DNA of 64,000 nt from Acorus gramineus (GCA_030737835.1 JAUJYN010000022.1:2724475-2788474); one strand, 5' to 3'; numbered from the stretch's first letter, positions 22,843 to 36,841 are shown. Notes: generated from the letters alone by a model not told the origin. Made by a program: numbers and translations.

Positions 22843-25800
22843 TGTTATATTTGTGTCACTTTTAACCTGCTGGTAACCGTTGGAGCGTTCTGGCAGTTTT
22901 TCATATTTTTTTGGTTTCCGATCGGAACCGCTAATTTTTGGACTGTTAGCTATCGTCCTGAGTTAGAGGACTCCGATTGGAAATCTAACTGCATATTTGG
23001 TGTCCTGGTGCCATTTTAGGCCTCTCACAAAAATTTCATCGAATTCCGGTAACGTTTCCGAAATTTCACAGTTCCGGGGCGTATCTGGGTTTTTAAGTCG
23101 CACACTATATAAGGGTGGGATCTAATTTTCGAAATACTATTCATCATCCCTACCAACCCTTCCCCTCTCTCCTCTTCTCCATTTTTCTTCCATTTGAGGC
23201 CCTTAGACCCCTCAAACCCAAAAACCTAAAACCTAGGAAGTGTAGATCGGGTCCCCGGTGGTTTCAAATCTCGATTCCGGTGAGTTTTACCCCTCCGTCC
23301 GCCCTCTCTTCTCCTCTGTTTTGGCCCATTTCAGAGGTGGGAGTAGATCCGGGCGTTGGAAGCCCTTTGGGAAAGGTTTCGGTGCGCGGAGAGCAACCAA
23401 ACTTCCCTTCTTCCCCTCGGTAAGCCTCTTTTCCCTCTTTTTCATGCTTAGATGTATGTTAGGAGGGTAGATTTGTGGTTGGGAGGCGGTCGGCGGCGGT
23501 GGGTGGCCGTCGGAGGGCTGTGGTGGTGGTCGGAGGCCGTGGGGTGGTCGGAGGTGGGTGGTTGAGGAGCTCGGGCTGGCAGGCTGCTGTCTCGGGCAGG
23601 GCAGCAGCGCAGAGCAGCAGGCGCAGTGGCTGGAGCGTGCGCGCCGGCGTGCGCGCGTGCGTGTGCTCGGGTGGCGCTGGGGGCCAGCAGGGCTGGGTGT
23701 GCGTGTGCTCGGGTGGCGCTGGGGGCCAGCAGGGCTGGGCGTACGTGCGCTCGGGTGGCGCTGGGGGCCAGCAGGGCTGGGCAGGCTGGGTAGGACTAGC
23801 CGGGTAGGTTGGGAGCAGGCGCTCCAGTTTGCCGAGCGCGCGAGCGCGTGCGCGCGGGCGTGCGCTCGGGGGTGCAGGGGGAGGCAAGCGGGTAGGCCGG
23901 CTGCGGGCTGTGCGAGCAGGGTAGGCCGGCTGGGCAGGCCGTGCTGAGGCAGCTGGCAGGGGGCGCTCGGGCATCAGGCGGGCAGTGGCTGGGCGTGCAA
24001 GGCGAACGGTGCTCGGGCCACTCGGCGACGCGCGCAGGCAGGCAGCGTGGGCAGCAGCGCCGGCATGCTGGCAGGCACGTTGGGCGCGTGCTGCCAGGCG
24101 CGCTGGGCTCGTGTTGCGCGTGCGTGCGCGTGGGCGCTGGGTGAGGGTCCCGGGTGCTGGGCATTGAGCGTCGGGTGCTGGGCCGTGGATACCGGGCGCT
24201 GGGCTGAGGCGCAGGCGTGCGCGCGGTGCAGTGGGTGCGAGCGGGTGGTGCGCGCGTGGTGCGCGCGGGTAGAGGATGGTAGGTGCGCCCGGAGTGCGCG
24301 CGGATAGGGGGCTGGAGGTGCGCGCGGTGTGCGCGCGGGGCGAGGCGCTGCGCGCGGGGCGTGCGGGGTGCTCGCGGGCCAGCGCGAGGCGTGCGGGGTG
24401 TGCGCGGGCGGCTGCGCTGGGGCGCAAGGGGAGCGCGGTGCACCCGGGAGGTTCGGCGGTGCGCGGGGTGCGTTGGCTGAGGCGCGGCGGTGCACCCAGG
24501 CGGTCGGGCGGCCGTGCGGGTGGTTGCCGGCCGTGCGAGTGGTTGCCGGGGTGCTCGGGCTAGCGTGCGTACGGGTCGTATGCACGGTTGCCCGAGTGTT
24601 GGGTGTTTGATTTGGGATTTTGGGTATTTATTTGTGTATTTTGGGGTATCTGTGGATTTTAACTCACCATATAAATGTCTGTCTTGCAGATCCTGACGGG
24701 CGGTCGCGCGACGACCCGAACTTCGGTGAGTGGGACAACCCAACCCAGTAGGTCATACGCATTTGGGCGTATATCGACCTCTCCTGGGGCACCATGGATG
24801 TATATTAACCAGTAGTAATATGTAATCCATGCTTGCATGATTTAAATGTAGAATGCATGCTACCCTAGTCTTTGTATGTTAGGGACTTGCACCCATAGGA
24901 TAGGTGTAAGAGCCATGCACCATGCCCCTGTTTTCATGTTAGGAAACCTCGGCCTATGCATGCGTCCTACTAGTTTATTTATTAAATTAAAATGCTAGTG
25001 TATGTTAAATCGCATGCCTTAGATAATATTATAGGGAGGAGCCTTGCGAGGTCAACATTGAGACCCGTGTTAGGGTACTCCGTGTTCCTTGTTTGGTTGT
25101 CGGGATGTCCTGTATCGGGACCTCATGCTGCCCTCCCAAGGTTTCTAGTCCCATTAATATTATAAGTAATGTTATATAACTGGTATGATTATTAGCAATT
25201 CTAGTGAATATTATAGGGGAGGGGCCTTGCGAGGACAGCAGTGAGACCCGGGTTAGGGTACTCTGTGTTCCTTGTTTGGTTGTCGGGGTATCCTATATCG
25301 GGAACTCACGCCACCCTCCCGAGTTCTTTCCCCCAATGATATTACAACCTTGCTTTTATTGTACATGTTCCCCGCATCTTGGTTATGCGCCTTGGAGGAA
25401 CTCTGAAGAGTTCATGACATTTGAGTTGTAGAGATGTGTTGTCGACGGATCCGAGTGGATCATATGCGTATGGATAGGCTGTTCTGTTTCCCTTCGTTGG
25501 ATCCGTGTAGAGACTGCCCCAGCGTGATAAGGTCGTCCCTTTCGAGGGCTCCCATCAGTAGGCGCCTCCCGATATTTGTGACGGACTGTGCTGAAGTTAT
25601 GGGTGAAGGCCAGCGGCCTACGGAGTGGAGGAGAGACTATCGGTGGACCAAGGGTGACCAACAGCCTAGTCAGTCCCAAAATCCTATGTCACCCGTGGTA
25701 GGGTGAGGGTGAGGGTGTAGTGGGTTGGCGATGAGCGACCTACTGGATTTGTGGTTGGATGATTATCAGTCCCAATAGCCTATGTCACCCATTGATGGGT

Positions 25801-26369
25801 GAGGGTGAGGGTGTGGTGGTTCGGCGGTGTACGAACCATTGGATTATGTTGTTATGCCACTTAGAGGTTGGATAAATAATGGAATTGTGGTAAATATTTT
25901 CTGTGATGAATGGGTTGTGCTGTTCACTGAGCGTGTGGCTCACCCCTCGCATATGTTTTTCCCCAGTGGTCACTGAGCCTGAGCTGGAGCCGGAGCAGCA
26001 GTTGGAGCTTTCCGAGGGATTCCTTCAGTAGCGGAGCAGCGCCACGTTCCGCGAGTACCAGAGGTTATCAGCATCCCTTCTTGACTGTATGTATTTTATT
26101 TCCGTGCTTGGCACGCGTCTGTGTATATTCAGTTGTATTGGTGTATATTGGCTCTCACAGGACAGATGATTGAGTATCGAGTCTGTAGAAGGTTTATTTA
26201 CAGATTCAGTCTTTTGCTTCCGCATTTGGTGTATATATCATGTCAGCCCTTTGTGTCTGTGTGTCATTCTGGTTGTTTGTGTATGATATATTATTGACCT
26301 CCTGTGTAGATTCTGATATTTTATATACACTTGCCGCGTCCCGGGGTCGGCCGGCCCTGGGGCGTGACA
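22843..26369 (+). mobile_element. Solo LTR, group T2, youngest of its nest
   Basis: 3527 bp from TGTTATATTTG to GGGGCGTGACA with perfect TSD CTGAT (22838-22842 and 26370-26374). It lies inside the 5' LTR of the T2 element in the opposite orientation. It has TATATAA at 23106-23112, an intron-like GC-rich block of 1270 bp (23420-24689), the two-copy module and paired G-rich modules. It is the fourth level of nesting: PMD intron, C LTR, T2 element, this LTR. Confidence 0.92.
23420..24689 (+). other. Intron-like GC-rich block
   Basis: A CTCG/GTAAGC donor and a TGTCTTGCAG acceptor match those at 4616 and 5672. The block includes three near-identical copies of a GGGTGGCGCTGGGGGCCAGC unit of about 57 bp (about 23665-23785). 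Frames open through it are compositional. Confidence 0.5.
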
Positions 26370-29300
26370 CTGATACTCGCGGGACGTGGCGCTACTCCGC
26401 TACTGATGAAGTCCCTCAGGGAGCTCTTCCTCCAGATCCGACTCAGATGACACTGAAGAAAAATATATGCGAGGGGTGAACCACACGCTCAGTGAATAGC
26501 AAAACCCATGCATCACAGATTATATTAACCACCAGATATTATGAACCACAATTTTATTAATCAAGCCTCAAAAGGCAGGAACTACACAAATCCAGTGGGT
26601 CGCTATCGCCAACCCACTACACCCTCACCCTCACCCCTCAATAGGTGACATAGGATATTGGGACTTACAACCCAGTGGGTCGCCACATCGCCGACCCACC
26701 ACACCCTCACCCTCACCCCTCAATATGGTGACATAGGATATTTGGACTGACTAGGCTGTTGGTCACCCTTGGTCCACCGATAGTCTCTCCTCCACTCCGT
26801 AGGTCGCTTGGCCACTCCCACATTCAGCACAGTCCGTCCCAAATCAGAAGGTGCCTACTGATGGGAGCCCCTCCACGGGACAGCCTTTCTAACGCCGGGG
26901 CAGTCTCTACACGGATCCAACGAAGGGAACAGAACAGCCTATCCATACGCATATGATCCACTCGGATCCGCCGACAACACATCTCAACAACTCTAAGTCA
27001 TGAATTCTTCAGAATTCCTCCAGGGCGCATAACCAAGATGCGGGGAACGTATATAATAATAATTAATAAGGGTTATAATATTATTGGGAAAAGAAACCTT
27101 GGGAGGGCAGCATGAGGTCCCGATATAGGACATCCCGACAACCAAACAAGGAACACGGAGTACCCTAGCCCAGGTCTCAATGTTGACCTCGCAAGGCCCC
27201 TCCCTATAATATTATCAAAGACATGCTAATAATCATATGCTAGCATTTAATTTAATAAATTATACTAGTAGGACACAAGCATAGGTCGAGGCTTCTTAGC
27301 ATGCGAACAGGGTGACAGGATGCATGGCTCTTACACATATCCTAAGGGTGCAAGTCCCTAACATACAAAGTCTAGGGTAGCATGCATACTACATTTTTAT
27401 CATGCTTGCATAGATTACATATTAACAAGTTAATATAGACTATGGTGCCCCAGGGGAGGACGGTATACGCCCAAGGGCATATAGCGCCTCCCTACTAGGT
27501 TGGGTTGTACCTCTCACCAAAGACCAGGTCGTCGCGCGACCGTCCGTCAAGATCTGCAAAACAGGGTAACCAGTTCGGTGAGTAAAATACACAAATAAAT
27601 CCAAAAATACAATAAAATACACAACACTCGGACAAGCGTACATCCGGCCTGTACGCACGCGAGTCCGAGCACCCCGACTCAATCCCGAACCCCCGGGCAG
27701 CCGTGCGCACGACCACCCGACCCAGGCGCACAGTCGAGCCCCGGCCCGCGCGCCCAGCGCACTACAGAGCCCAACCGCACGCCCGGACACCCTGTCGACC
27801 CCCCCCCACCGGTGCACCGCGCGCTCTCTGCGCCCCAGCGCAGCGACTCGCGTGCACAAACGCGCGCCCAGCGCCCCATCGCCTCGCCTCACGCGCACCC
27901 CGGGCTTACCACCGGCTCGCCTCACCGCGCGCGCACAGCCTGCTCGCCCTACGCGCACTGCGCCCCTTGCACAGCACCCGCACACCACCCGCTCGTCCAG
28001 CCCCGTGTGCACCCGCGTGCACTGCGCCCCAGCGCAGCGCCCCGCACGCGCCCGCACTGCGCCCCAACGCAGTACCCCGCACACACTCCCCGCTCGGTGC
28101 CCTGCGCGCAGCACTCGCACGGGGCCCCGCGCGCACGACACGCACTGCGCCTCGCGCAGCGCCCCGCGCGCACGCCCCCGCACGGCGCCCAGCGCGCAGC
28201 GCCCAAGCACCCCTGCTCCACCCGTGCGCACGCCCGCACGCACGCCCGACAGCGCCCAGCCCTGCGCCTGCCCGCCTACCCGAGCCAACCTACCACCCTG
28301 CCCGAGCCACCCTACCACCCCTCACCGGCCACTAATAGCCTCCAACCGCCACCAACCGCCACCAACATCAACCAGCACTCAAAACCTCCCTCCTAACATG
28401 CATCTAAGCAAGAAAAGGAAGGAAAAAGAGCTTACCCTAGGAGAGGAAAGGAAGGGAAGGGGACCGGGAGCTCTTCGTGAACCGAAACACCTCCCCAAAG
28501 ACCTCCACCACCAAGATCTCTTCCTCAGCCTTCAAAGGGGCTGAAATCAGAGGAGAAAAGAGGTCGTGAGAAGGGGCCACGCATGTGGGAACTCGAATCC
28601 GAGACCATCGGAAGGTAGATCGGGAGCTCACCTATCTTTTCTCTTCTTAAGATTTTTGGATCCAAGCCCTCTAGCTAGGTCAAAGGTAGAAAAAGAGAGA
28701 GGGGGAGAGAGAAAATCAATTGGGGAAGATGATGAATAGTGGAGGAAGATATTTTAGCTTCACTTATATATAATCCCCACAATTAGATTAGGCTAAGCTA
28801 GGTTAATTAGGGTTTAAGCTAGCATTAGGGAGGCTTAAGTGTGGTTTGACCCTAGTCAACCCAACCACACTAAAAGCCAAAAATATTTGACCAAGTCATG
28901 GGACCCACTTTGACCAAGTCAAGTCTCCCAATGACTTCTCGCTCGGTCAAAACCAGGATACGCTTCAGAACTGTGAAATTCTGAAACATTACCGGAATTC
29001 AATGAAATTTTCGTGAGCGGCTTGGAATGGCGCCAGGACACATAATATGCAGTTAGATTTTCAATCGGAGTCCTCAAACTCAGGACGATAGCTAACAGCC
29101 CAAAATTTTAGCGGTTCCGATCGAAAAATGAAAAAACCCGAAAAACTGCTAGAATGGTCCAATGGTTACCAGAAGGTTAAAAGTGACACATATATAACAA
29201 AGGAAGCTCCAGCTCCACGCCCAACACTGCCCCTGAAAAGAAACAGTATGCGAGGGTGAGCTACAAGCTCAGTGAGTGGCTGGAAACCAATCACCATACA

Positions 29301-31854
29301 ACAGTTCAATACATAAACAATTTCCTTTTAAGGTAAACATGGGTGGAAACCCATGGATAACAGGGTCACGCAGCGGCGCGACCAACCTCACCCTCACCCT
29401 CACTCCCAGAGGGAGACTCTTGGAACTTTTGGGGAGAGACCATACTGTTGGTTGAGGAGACCAGGGATTACTGGTCCATACAACACTACTGGATCACCAA
29501 CCTCACCCTCACCCTCACTCCCGGAGGGAGACTCTTGGGACTTTTGGGGAGAGACCATACCGTTGGTCGAGGAGACCCGGGATTACTTGTCTACGCAACA
29601 CTACTGGATCATCTACATCGAGATAACTGCCCAACGATGTCTTTAAACATCGATACGAGACCGGACCCAACAACTATGGGAACGGACGAACAACGAATGG
29701 GTCACGAGGCGATGTGTCTTCACTTCATCCTCACCCTCACTCCCGGAGGGAGACTCTTGGGACTTTTGGAAGAGACTTAGACTGCTCTACACCCTTGGTC
29801 CACCAGTAGCCCTTTCCCCGGGTAGTCACTACCTGGTATACTCCCACGATCAGTGCGCTTCTGAACACCTCGGTGGTACCTACGATGGGAGCCCTCTGTC
29901 AGGACAGCTTTTCCAACGCCGGGAAGTTCCTACATCGGATCCAATGAAGGGGAGAACGATTCCACGCTCGCAATATCATTCGTTAACCCTCTCCTAGGTA
30001 GCCTCTACCTGGTACACTCCCACGATCAGTACGCTCCCGAACGCATCGGTGGTACCTACGGATGGGAGCCCTCTGTCAGGACAGCTACAACCCGGCCCTC
30101 TTCAACACAGACGACATTGGGAGTAAACATTCCATGTTCGCAAAGCGAACCCAATGGAAAAACAACTACTCACGATAATCACTTGTCGAGATATCGAATA
30201 CTACTGTACTCCCACACCGTTGCGTCGCTCGGACACAGGGGGGTGTCACGCCCCAACTACCGGCTTAACAATCCGATAAGATAATGAATTCTCCTGAATT
30301 CTAAACGAGTGCATCGCTCTGATGCATAGGGCGATTACATCACTAGCGCTCTAACTAATAAGGTACAACCCGACAGCGGGTCATACCCACGCCTATCCCA
30401 GATAGGCCTATCAGTTTTTAACATGCGCATATAAATATATCCAGGAGAATTTTATATCTAGCTATGTGCATGAACCATATGCACAACATGCATACATGGT
30501 CATTAATCATACAACATGCATACATGGTCATTAATCACATAAGCACACAAGGCCTAACTTAAACATGCGTTGGATATCACAAACTTAAAAGAAAGGGTCA
30601 AGTGCGATCTCGCGCACTAACAGGTGCATGCCAATATTCCAAACGAACCTGAGTCGAGTAGGAAATCGCATCTACTTACTCAGTTCGTTCAAAGGGAGAG
30701 GGCGGGAGAGATCATCATCTCATGAAGCTGGTCATAGCTTTGCCCCATTAGCATGGGCGCAACAACTACACCACGCCCTCGAGTCTTATCGCAAGGGAAT
30801 ATTAGGCAGGTGCCTGTTATTAACCCAGACTTATTCATGCTGGATATTCCAATTAATATGGTGGGAGTATTATTATAATACTACCTAAGGCATGCCATAT
30901 TCTATACATCAATACACATTACCAAAAATACATGCCCATACTAGAGGGGCTCATGCAACACAATCATTCATACACGAATACAATACATGTATATAAGCCT
31001 AGCATGCAAGATATCTACATATTATAGCTTAAGCATGGCCATACTATTTATCTACACAAGTAGTATAGCTAGGGGGCCCCATCGATGCGTGACGCGCGAC
31101 TACGCGCATCCTGAGGGGGGGGATTGGATTGAACCACTCACCGATACCCGGATCGCCGCGCGTCCGGTCTACGAGATCTGCAAAACACAACCAATGATCC
31201 ATAATTAAATTATGGAACCTCCTATCACACATATAAGCTTACTTCATGAAGACCCTAACCCCTGATACTTCCATATTATCACCCAAGACACATGCAACCA
31301 ACTCCTTGACACTCAACCAAGCAAAACTGCTAAACCTGCTGCAACCAGCCCTACTAATTGGTCTTCACAGCACCCACTACACTTCCACGAATTATGAAAT
31401 AAATCATGCACATTATATGATATGCTGGGATCATAATCTATGAAGACATTAGAACCTATTTTGCCTCTAGAAGCCCGAAACAAATCATTTCCCGAAGCAG
31501 GTCAATTCCTACGCGAATCTGAACAGGTCATGCAAAACTGGTTCTAACTTACACCACAGATATCATAATGACCCCAAATTTCATATATAACATCTAGACA
31601 CATATCTGATCAAATCATAAGAAGACATAATCCTACAAATATGCCTCTAAATACTAGATTCACTGAGATCTTTAAAAGACAGTGAGCTGCCTTACCGAAA
31701 TAGGGGGAGGGAAATGGGGAGATGCGGGGTTATCGACACACCCACGACCACCTCAACCACCACCACCACTACCACCATCTCTTCAGCCTCTCCACCAGCC
31801 CTTCTTGGTAGAAAACAGGGGTGCAAGGGCATGAGAAGGGGATTGAGAGAAGAG

Positions 31855-31857
<3 letters not shown>

Positions 31858-31886
<29 letters not shown>
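31858..31886. repeat. (CAA)n microsatellite
   Basis: About nine CAA units within the group C LTR. It has no coding meaning; the poly-Cys frame opposite is an artefact. Confidence 0.9.
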
Positions 31887-32061
31887 CATGCTCACCTTTT
31901 CTCACCCTTTCTCACTCTTTCTTGAGCTTCTTCTTCATCCTTTCCTCCATTAACAACACACACACAACCAAAAAAACAGAGAGGGAGAGGGAGACGAGAG
32001 TGAGAGGGAGTGAGAGGTTTCCACAAAAGGGGGGTTTTAAATGGAGATAAAGTGAGTTGGT

Positions 32062-32080
32062 GGGGGGGGGGGGGGGGGGG
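32062..32080. repeat. 19-base G run
   Basis: An uninterrupted G homopolymer in the group C LTR. Its length is likely uncertain in sequencing. Confidence 0.85.
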
Positions 32081-33103
32081 ACAAGACCAAATCGTCCCTT
32101 ACCCTAAATTCTGGACGTGCTTCACTAGAACAGCCATAACTTCCACAATATAGCTCCGAATTGCACAATTCAAAATCCTTTAGAAATCCAAGATTATCTA
32201 CAACTTTCATGTTTATGCCAAGATCAAATAATCCCTCCAACTATTCCGAAATGAGAGCTAAACATTGAACAGGGCTGCTGCCAGAATTTTTCATCCCCGG
32301 GGTATACTTGGAAAAATACCCATAACTTTTACTACATGAATCCAGTTGATCTAATTCAACTTTTGTACGAAAGCTAACTCAAAACTGAGCATCTCATGGT
32401 AAAATCATATTTAAACCTCTTCATCTTGGATTTTAACAAAATTAAATCCAAATACCAAATTGGAAATACATAACTTCTAGGAGAAAAATTATGTAGCCAA
32501 ATTTTCAATCAGAGTGCTCCGACTCCTGCAGGTGGCTAAAAGCCAAAATTTTAGCGACTCCGATCGAAAAATAAGGCTCCAAATGACACAGGCATAACAA
32601 TGCTATCTCATAGTCTATAGAACGTTTTAACATGATTGCATAGTGGGTTTGTATATATAGATATGGTGTCTGTTCTAGTACAAGAGATGGTGGTGGGTTT
32701 GCATATGCATGAGTATGCGAGTTTTAGGGGAGTGACGACTTTTGAAATAGATATGCTTTGATGTGATAATGGCATAGAAAGGCAAGTAAGCATGTGTTGA
32801 TGATCACGGTGGGAGTTTTATAAGCATGCTTTACAGGGATGAATAGGTTTATAAAAAAAGAAAATGTGTTTGTGTAGTTTTAAGCAGAGTAAATTTTGAA
32901 TAGTCTTCGGTTGTCTTGAGATATAGGTCATGGTGGGATATTTTTTGGGGTAAGTAGAGGTGTATTTTGTGCTTGACTATTTTCATGCTTTGTTTAATTC
33001 GAATATTTTACTAATAATGGTTTAGAATGAAAATTTCATTTAGGATTCTCACCTTTCGAACGTCTTTTATTTTGGTCTAACCCCCCTTCCTTTGTTGTTT
33101 TAG

Positions 33104-33580
33104 CTGCCAAATCGCATTCGAGCCTTGTGGCATGGGATGAAGAGATGGTACTCCGCCTTGGGGCAGGGGGAGAGGGACTTGGTGGATGGAGCGGGCTTCC
33201 ATTTCTTCTTCTTGATCGAGCCCTTCCACGTCCATCATCCTTTTTTGGAGGCGTTGGCAGAGAGATGGGATCCGGAGAGCCGCGCCTTCATCCTCCCCTC
33301 TAGTGCAGTGATGCCGACGCTCGAGGATGTGGAGCGGATCACAAGCTTCCTGGCCTTGGGTGAGGCGGTGATAGCAGCTACCAGTCTGGACTACAAGGCG
33401 CTCTTCCAAGAGTTGATCAATGACTGGGAGTACGTGGAGCGGGAGAGGACGTTGAACCGGATCCCTCTCGGACAGCTTTCAAGGCAGTACGGTCTTGGTT
33501 TGTTCACGCGTCCTCAGAAGGGTGAGGCCGCGGCTAGTTTCGAGAGGAGGAGGTTGATGATTGAGGCAAGGGAGGCCACT
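33104..33580 (+). pseudogene. PMD copy B exon 2, first part
   Basis: Opens after TTGTTTTAG. It encodes FFFLIEPFHVHHPFLEALAERW, FILPSSAVMPTLEDVERI and YVERERTLNRIPLGQLSRQYG. It is open to 33580, where the T1 element inserted. In copy A this stretch runs without interruption into the sequence found here at 53549. Confidence 0.8.
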
Positions 33581-36455
33581 TGTCACGCCCCAAGGCGGCC
33601 GTCCCCGATACTTGGCAAATATATATAATAGCAGCAGTCCATACAAGAGATTAATAAAAGACTCTAAACAACATCAAAGATGATAACACAATCAATAATG
33701 TAGCTGACATAATATATATACATATAGTGGAAGCTTAAACGACTGAGTCTGTAATTCAAAGACATATTACATACCAGAATACATAATCAACTGTCTTGTG
33801 AGAGCCAATATAAACAAAGACATCCATATACAAGTGTTGTGCCCAAGCACAGATAACAATACATACAAGCAAAGAAGGGGATGCTGATGGCCTCTCACTC
33901 GCAGAACCCGAAACGTGAAGCTGCTCCGCTACTGATGTGATGCCTCGGGGAGCTCCTCCTTCAAATCCGACTCAGTATCAACTAGAGGAAAAGAATATGC
34001 GAGGGGTGAGCCACACGCTCAGTGAATGGCACAATCTATGCAACACAACTCATATTAACCTTAAAATAATTAAAGTCCCTAAACGGCAGTAACTGTACAA
34101 GCTAGTGGGTCGTAGCATCGCCGACCCACCCCACCCTCACCCTCACCCTTTAGAGGTGACATAGGCCTTTTGGGACAGATTAGATTGCTCCACACCCTTG
34201 GTCCACCGGTAGCCCTTTCCCCGGGTAGCCTCTACCTGGTATACACCCATGGTCGGTACGTTCCCGAATGCATCGGTAGTACCTACCGATGGGAGCCCTC
34301 TGTCAGGACAGCTTTTCCCAACCCGGTTAGTTCCTACTCGGATCCAACGAAGGGGAGAAAACAACCTACTCTCACGGATACGATCCTCTTGGATCCGTCG
34401 ACAACGATTACTAACACTACTAGGGTAATGAATTCTCAAGAATTCCTCCAGGGCGCATAACTAAGATGCGGGGAAAACATACATTATAATAACAAGGTTA
34501 TAATATTTTCTAAGGCATGCTTATATTAACATAATCTCATTTTAATTTAATTAAATTAAACTAAATGGGAAACATGCATAGATCAAGGCTTTTCAAGCAT
34601 GGGACATGGTGTCTAGGCATGTATGGGCCTCTATACATGATACATGGATGTATATCCCTAGCATACAATGTCTAACTTGGCATGGTTCATAGCAAAACAT
34701 GCATTAACATAAGTTTTCATTCACACGAGTTAATATGCAGTTATGGTGCCCCAGGGGAGGGCAATGCACGCCTACGTGCGTCGAACGCCTCCCTACTGGC
34801 TCAGATTGACCCACTCACCGCAACCCGGGTCGTTGCGTGACGGATCGCCAAGATCTGCAAGAAAAGGGCATTCAATATGGTGAGTAAACTACACAAATAT
34901 ACATGAAATTTACTAGAAATGCCAAATACTCGGACATGCATGCATACGAGCTCGCACGCATGCGAGCACGCACGTAGGCACGCGAGTCTGAGTGCCCCGA
35001 CACCTACCCGAACCCTCGGGCAGCCACACGCATGGCCCCCCGCACGCGCACGCACACAAGCGCCCCAGCACCCTTGGCGCACTGCCGCGTGCCTGCCTCG
35101 CACGCACTGTGCGTCCCGCCTGTGCGCACTCGCGCGCACTGCGTGCTCGCGCAGCACCCCGCGCGCAAGTTCGCGCGCCTGCGCGTACGCGCGCGCACCC
35201 GCCAGCACGGCCGTCTGCGCGCGCAGACGCGCTCGCACCCGCGCGGATGGCCCCGCGCGCGCGCCCGAACCTCTCCCACCCCCTCCTCAGCCCTTCCACA
35301 CCCCCTACCACCTATGCAAGGCATGCTTGAACACTTAAAAGCCCTAACAATCATCTAAAACAAGCTAAGGGAGGAGGAGGACTTACCAAAAAGGAGGGGA
35401 AAGAAAAGGGGGTACTCAGGTGCCCTTAGCGCACCAAACCACCTCTACTGCCACCACCAACACCACCACCTTCTCAGCCACTCCTCAAGCCTTTGATGGC
35501 TGAAATCAGGGGTGGGGAAGAGGCATGAGAGGGAGTTAGAGGGAAGGGAAAATCAAACACCACAATAACACGCAAAGCTTGCACACACACATACCTTCTC
35601 TTTTCCTTTTTAGGTCTTTCTTCTTCTCCTTATTTTAGTACTTCTATTTAGCACCAACGAAGAAGAGGGAGTGAAGGTGTTATATATGTGTCACTTTTAG
35701 CATTCTGGTCACCTTTGGAGCATTTCTGGCAGTTTTTCAACTTTTCTTTTTTTGATCGGAACCGCTAAAATTTTGGACTTTTAGCTATCATCATGAGCTT
35801 GAGAACTCCGATTGAAAATCTAACTGCACATTATGTGTCCTGGTGCCATTTCAAACCACTCACGAAAATTTCATCGAATTCCGGTAACGTTTCAGAATTT
35901 GGCAGTTCTGAATCGTATCCGGGTTTTGACCGAGTGGGAATGTCAAAGGGGGACTTGACCAAGTCAAAGAAGACTTTGACCAAGTCAAGTTTGACCATTG
36001 ACTTGGCCAAATTCTTTTGTTTTTTTTGTGTAGTTAGGTTGACTCAAAGTCAAGCCCACCAAAACAATTGTTCCAAGTGTGTGAGTGTGTGTGTGTGTGT
36101 GTGTGTGAAGCCCTAGTTGTGGGCGTCCCCTTTCTTTCCTCTTCCCCATCTCTTCATCTCTCTCTCTCACACACAAATCCTTCTCACTCCCTTCCCTTTG
36201 TTTGTTCCATTAGAGCTAGTAGAAGAAGAAAAAATAGAAAGCCATAGAAGGGAAAAAGAAAGGTAGGTTGTGATCTATCTTTGTATGGTTTTTGTTTTGC
36301 TTTCCCCTTTGTTTACCTCCCTCTCATGGCTTCCCCTCCCCCCTGTTTCAGCCATTTTTAGGGCTGAGAGTGGCTGAGGTGGTGGTGGTCTTGGTGGTGG
36401 CGATTTTGTGCACAAAGGGCACCCGAGCTTCCTCCCTTATTCCTCCTCTCTTTGG

Positions 36456-36841
36456 GTAAGTCTTCCCCCTCCCTTAGCTTGCTTAGATTCTTGTTTAGGG
36501 TGTGTATTTGGGTATGCATGCTATGCATGGGTGTTAGGGGGTGTGGGTGGGCTGAGGAGGGGGTGGAAGGGGCTCGGGCTCGGGCGCGCGCGCGGATGGC
36601 AGTGTGCCAGGGGCGCAGGGGCGGGTGCCGGCGTGCGCATTCGTGCGTGCGCGTGCGGGGGGCCATGCGTATGGCTGCCCAAGGGTTCGGGAGGGTGTCG
36701 GGGCACTCGGACTCGCGTGCGTACGCGCGTGCTCGCATGTGCGGGTCCGTATGCATGCTTGTCCGAGTATTGGGTATTTCTAGTAAATTTCTTATGTATT
36801 TGTGTAGTTTACTCACCATATTGAATGCCCATGTCTTGCAG
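36456..36841 (+). other. Intron-like block, T1 5' LTR
   Basis: A CTTTGG/GTAAGT donor and a CATGTCTTGCAG acceptor bracket 386 bp. The 3' LTR has the same sites around 545 bp (43745-44289). The donor is a near-perfect plant consensus. Confidence 0.5.

Larger units (their letters stand above)
17596..29199 (-). mobile_element. T2 Del/Tekay element, internally deleted
   Basis: Minus-strand element with 3' LTR 17596-20769, internal region 20770-22539, and 5' LTR 22540-22842 plus 26375-29199, split by a solo LTR. A tRNA-Met-type primer site (22522-22534) and a polypurine tract (20770-20781) are in place. The internal region is only 1.8 kb. It holds a Gag start, LTR-derived patchwork, an RT/RNase H piece and a chromodomain piece, so it is non-autonomous. 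No 5-bp TSD is seen; instead about 20 bp (AGGAAAGCTCCAGCTCCACG-like) lies on both sides. Confidence 0.8.
22540..29199 (-). repeat. 5' LTR of T2 element (split)
   Basis: 22540-22842 plus 26375-29199, about 3.13 kb, interrupted by the plus-strand solo LTR at 22843-26369. Its right end reads GTGACACATATATAACA, like the 3' LTR end at 20769. Confidence 0.85.
17226..32598 (-). mobile_element. Solo group C LTR split by a T2 element
   Basis: Reverse LTR with ends TGTCACGCCCC and GGCATAACA, flanked by a perfect TSD ATGCT (17221-17225 and 32599-32603). Its own sequence is 17226-17595 plus 29200-32598, about 3.77 kb, which agrees with the 3.74-kb copy at 13364. The remaining 11.6 kb is the T2 element inserted in it. 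It carries a (CAA)n run at 31858-31886 and a 19-G run at 32062-32080. A second TGTCACGCCCC at 30244 is internal to group C and not a boundary. Confidence 0.85.

Noticed and set aside
30244-30260. TGTCACGCCCC that looks like another LTR start
   Set aside because: The surrounding sequence is continuous with the group C LTR. The same place in the plus-oriented copy (about 1790-1900) lacks a junction, and no TSD or partner end is present.
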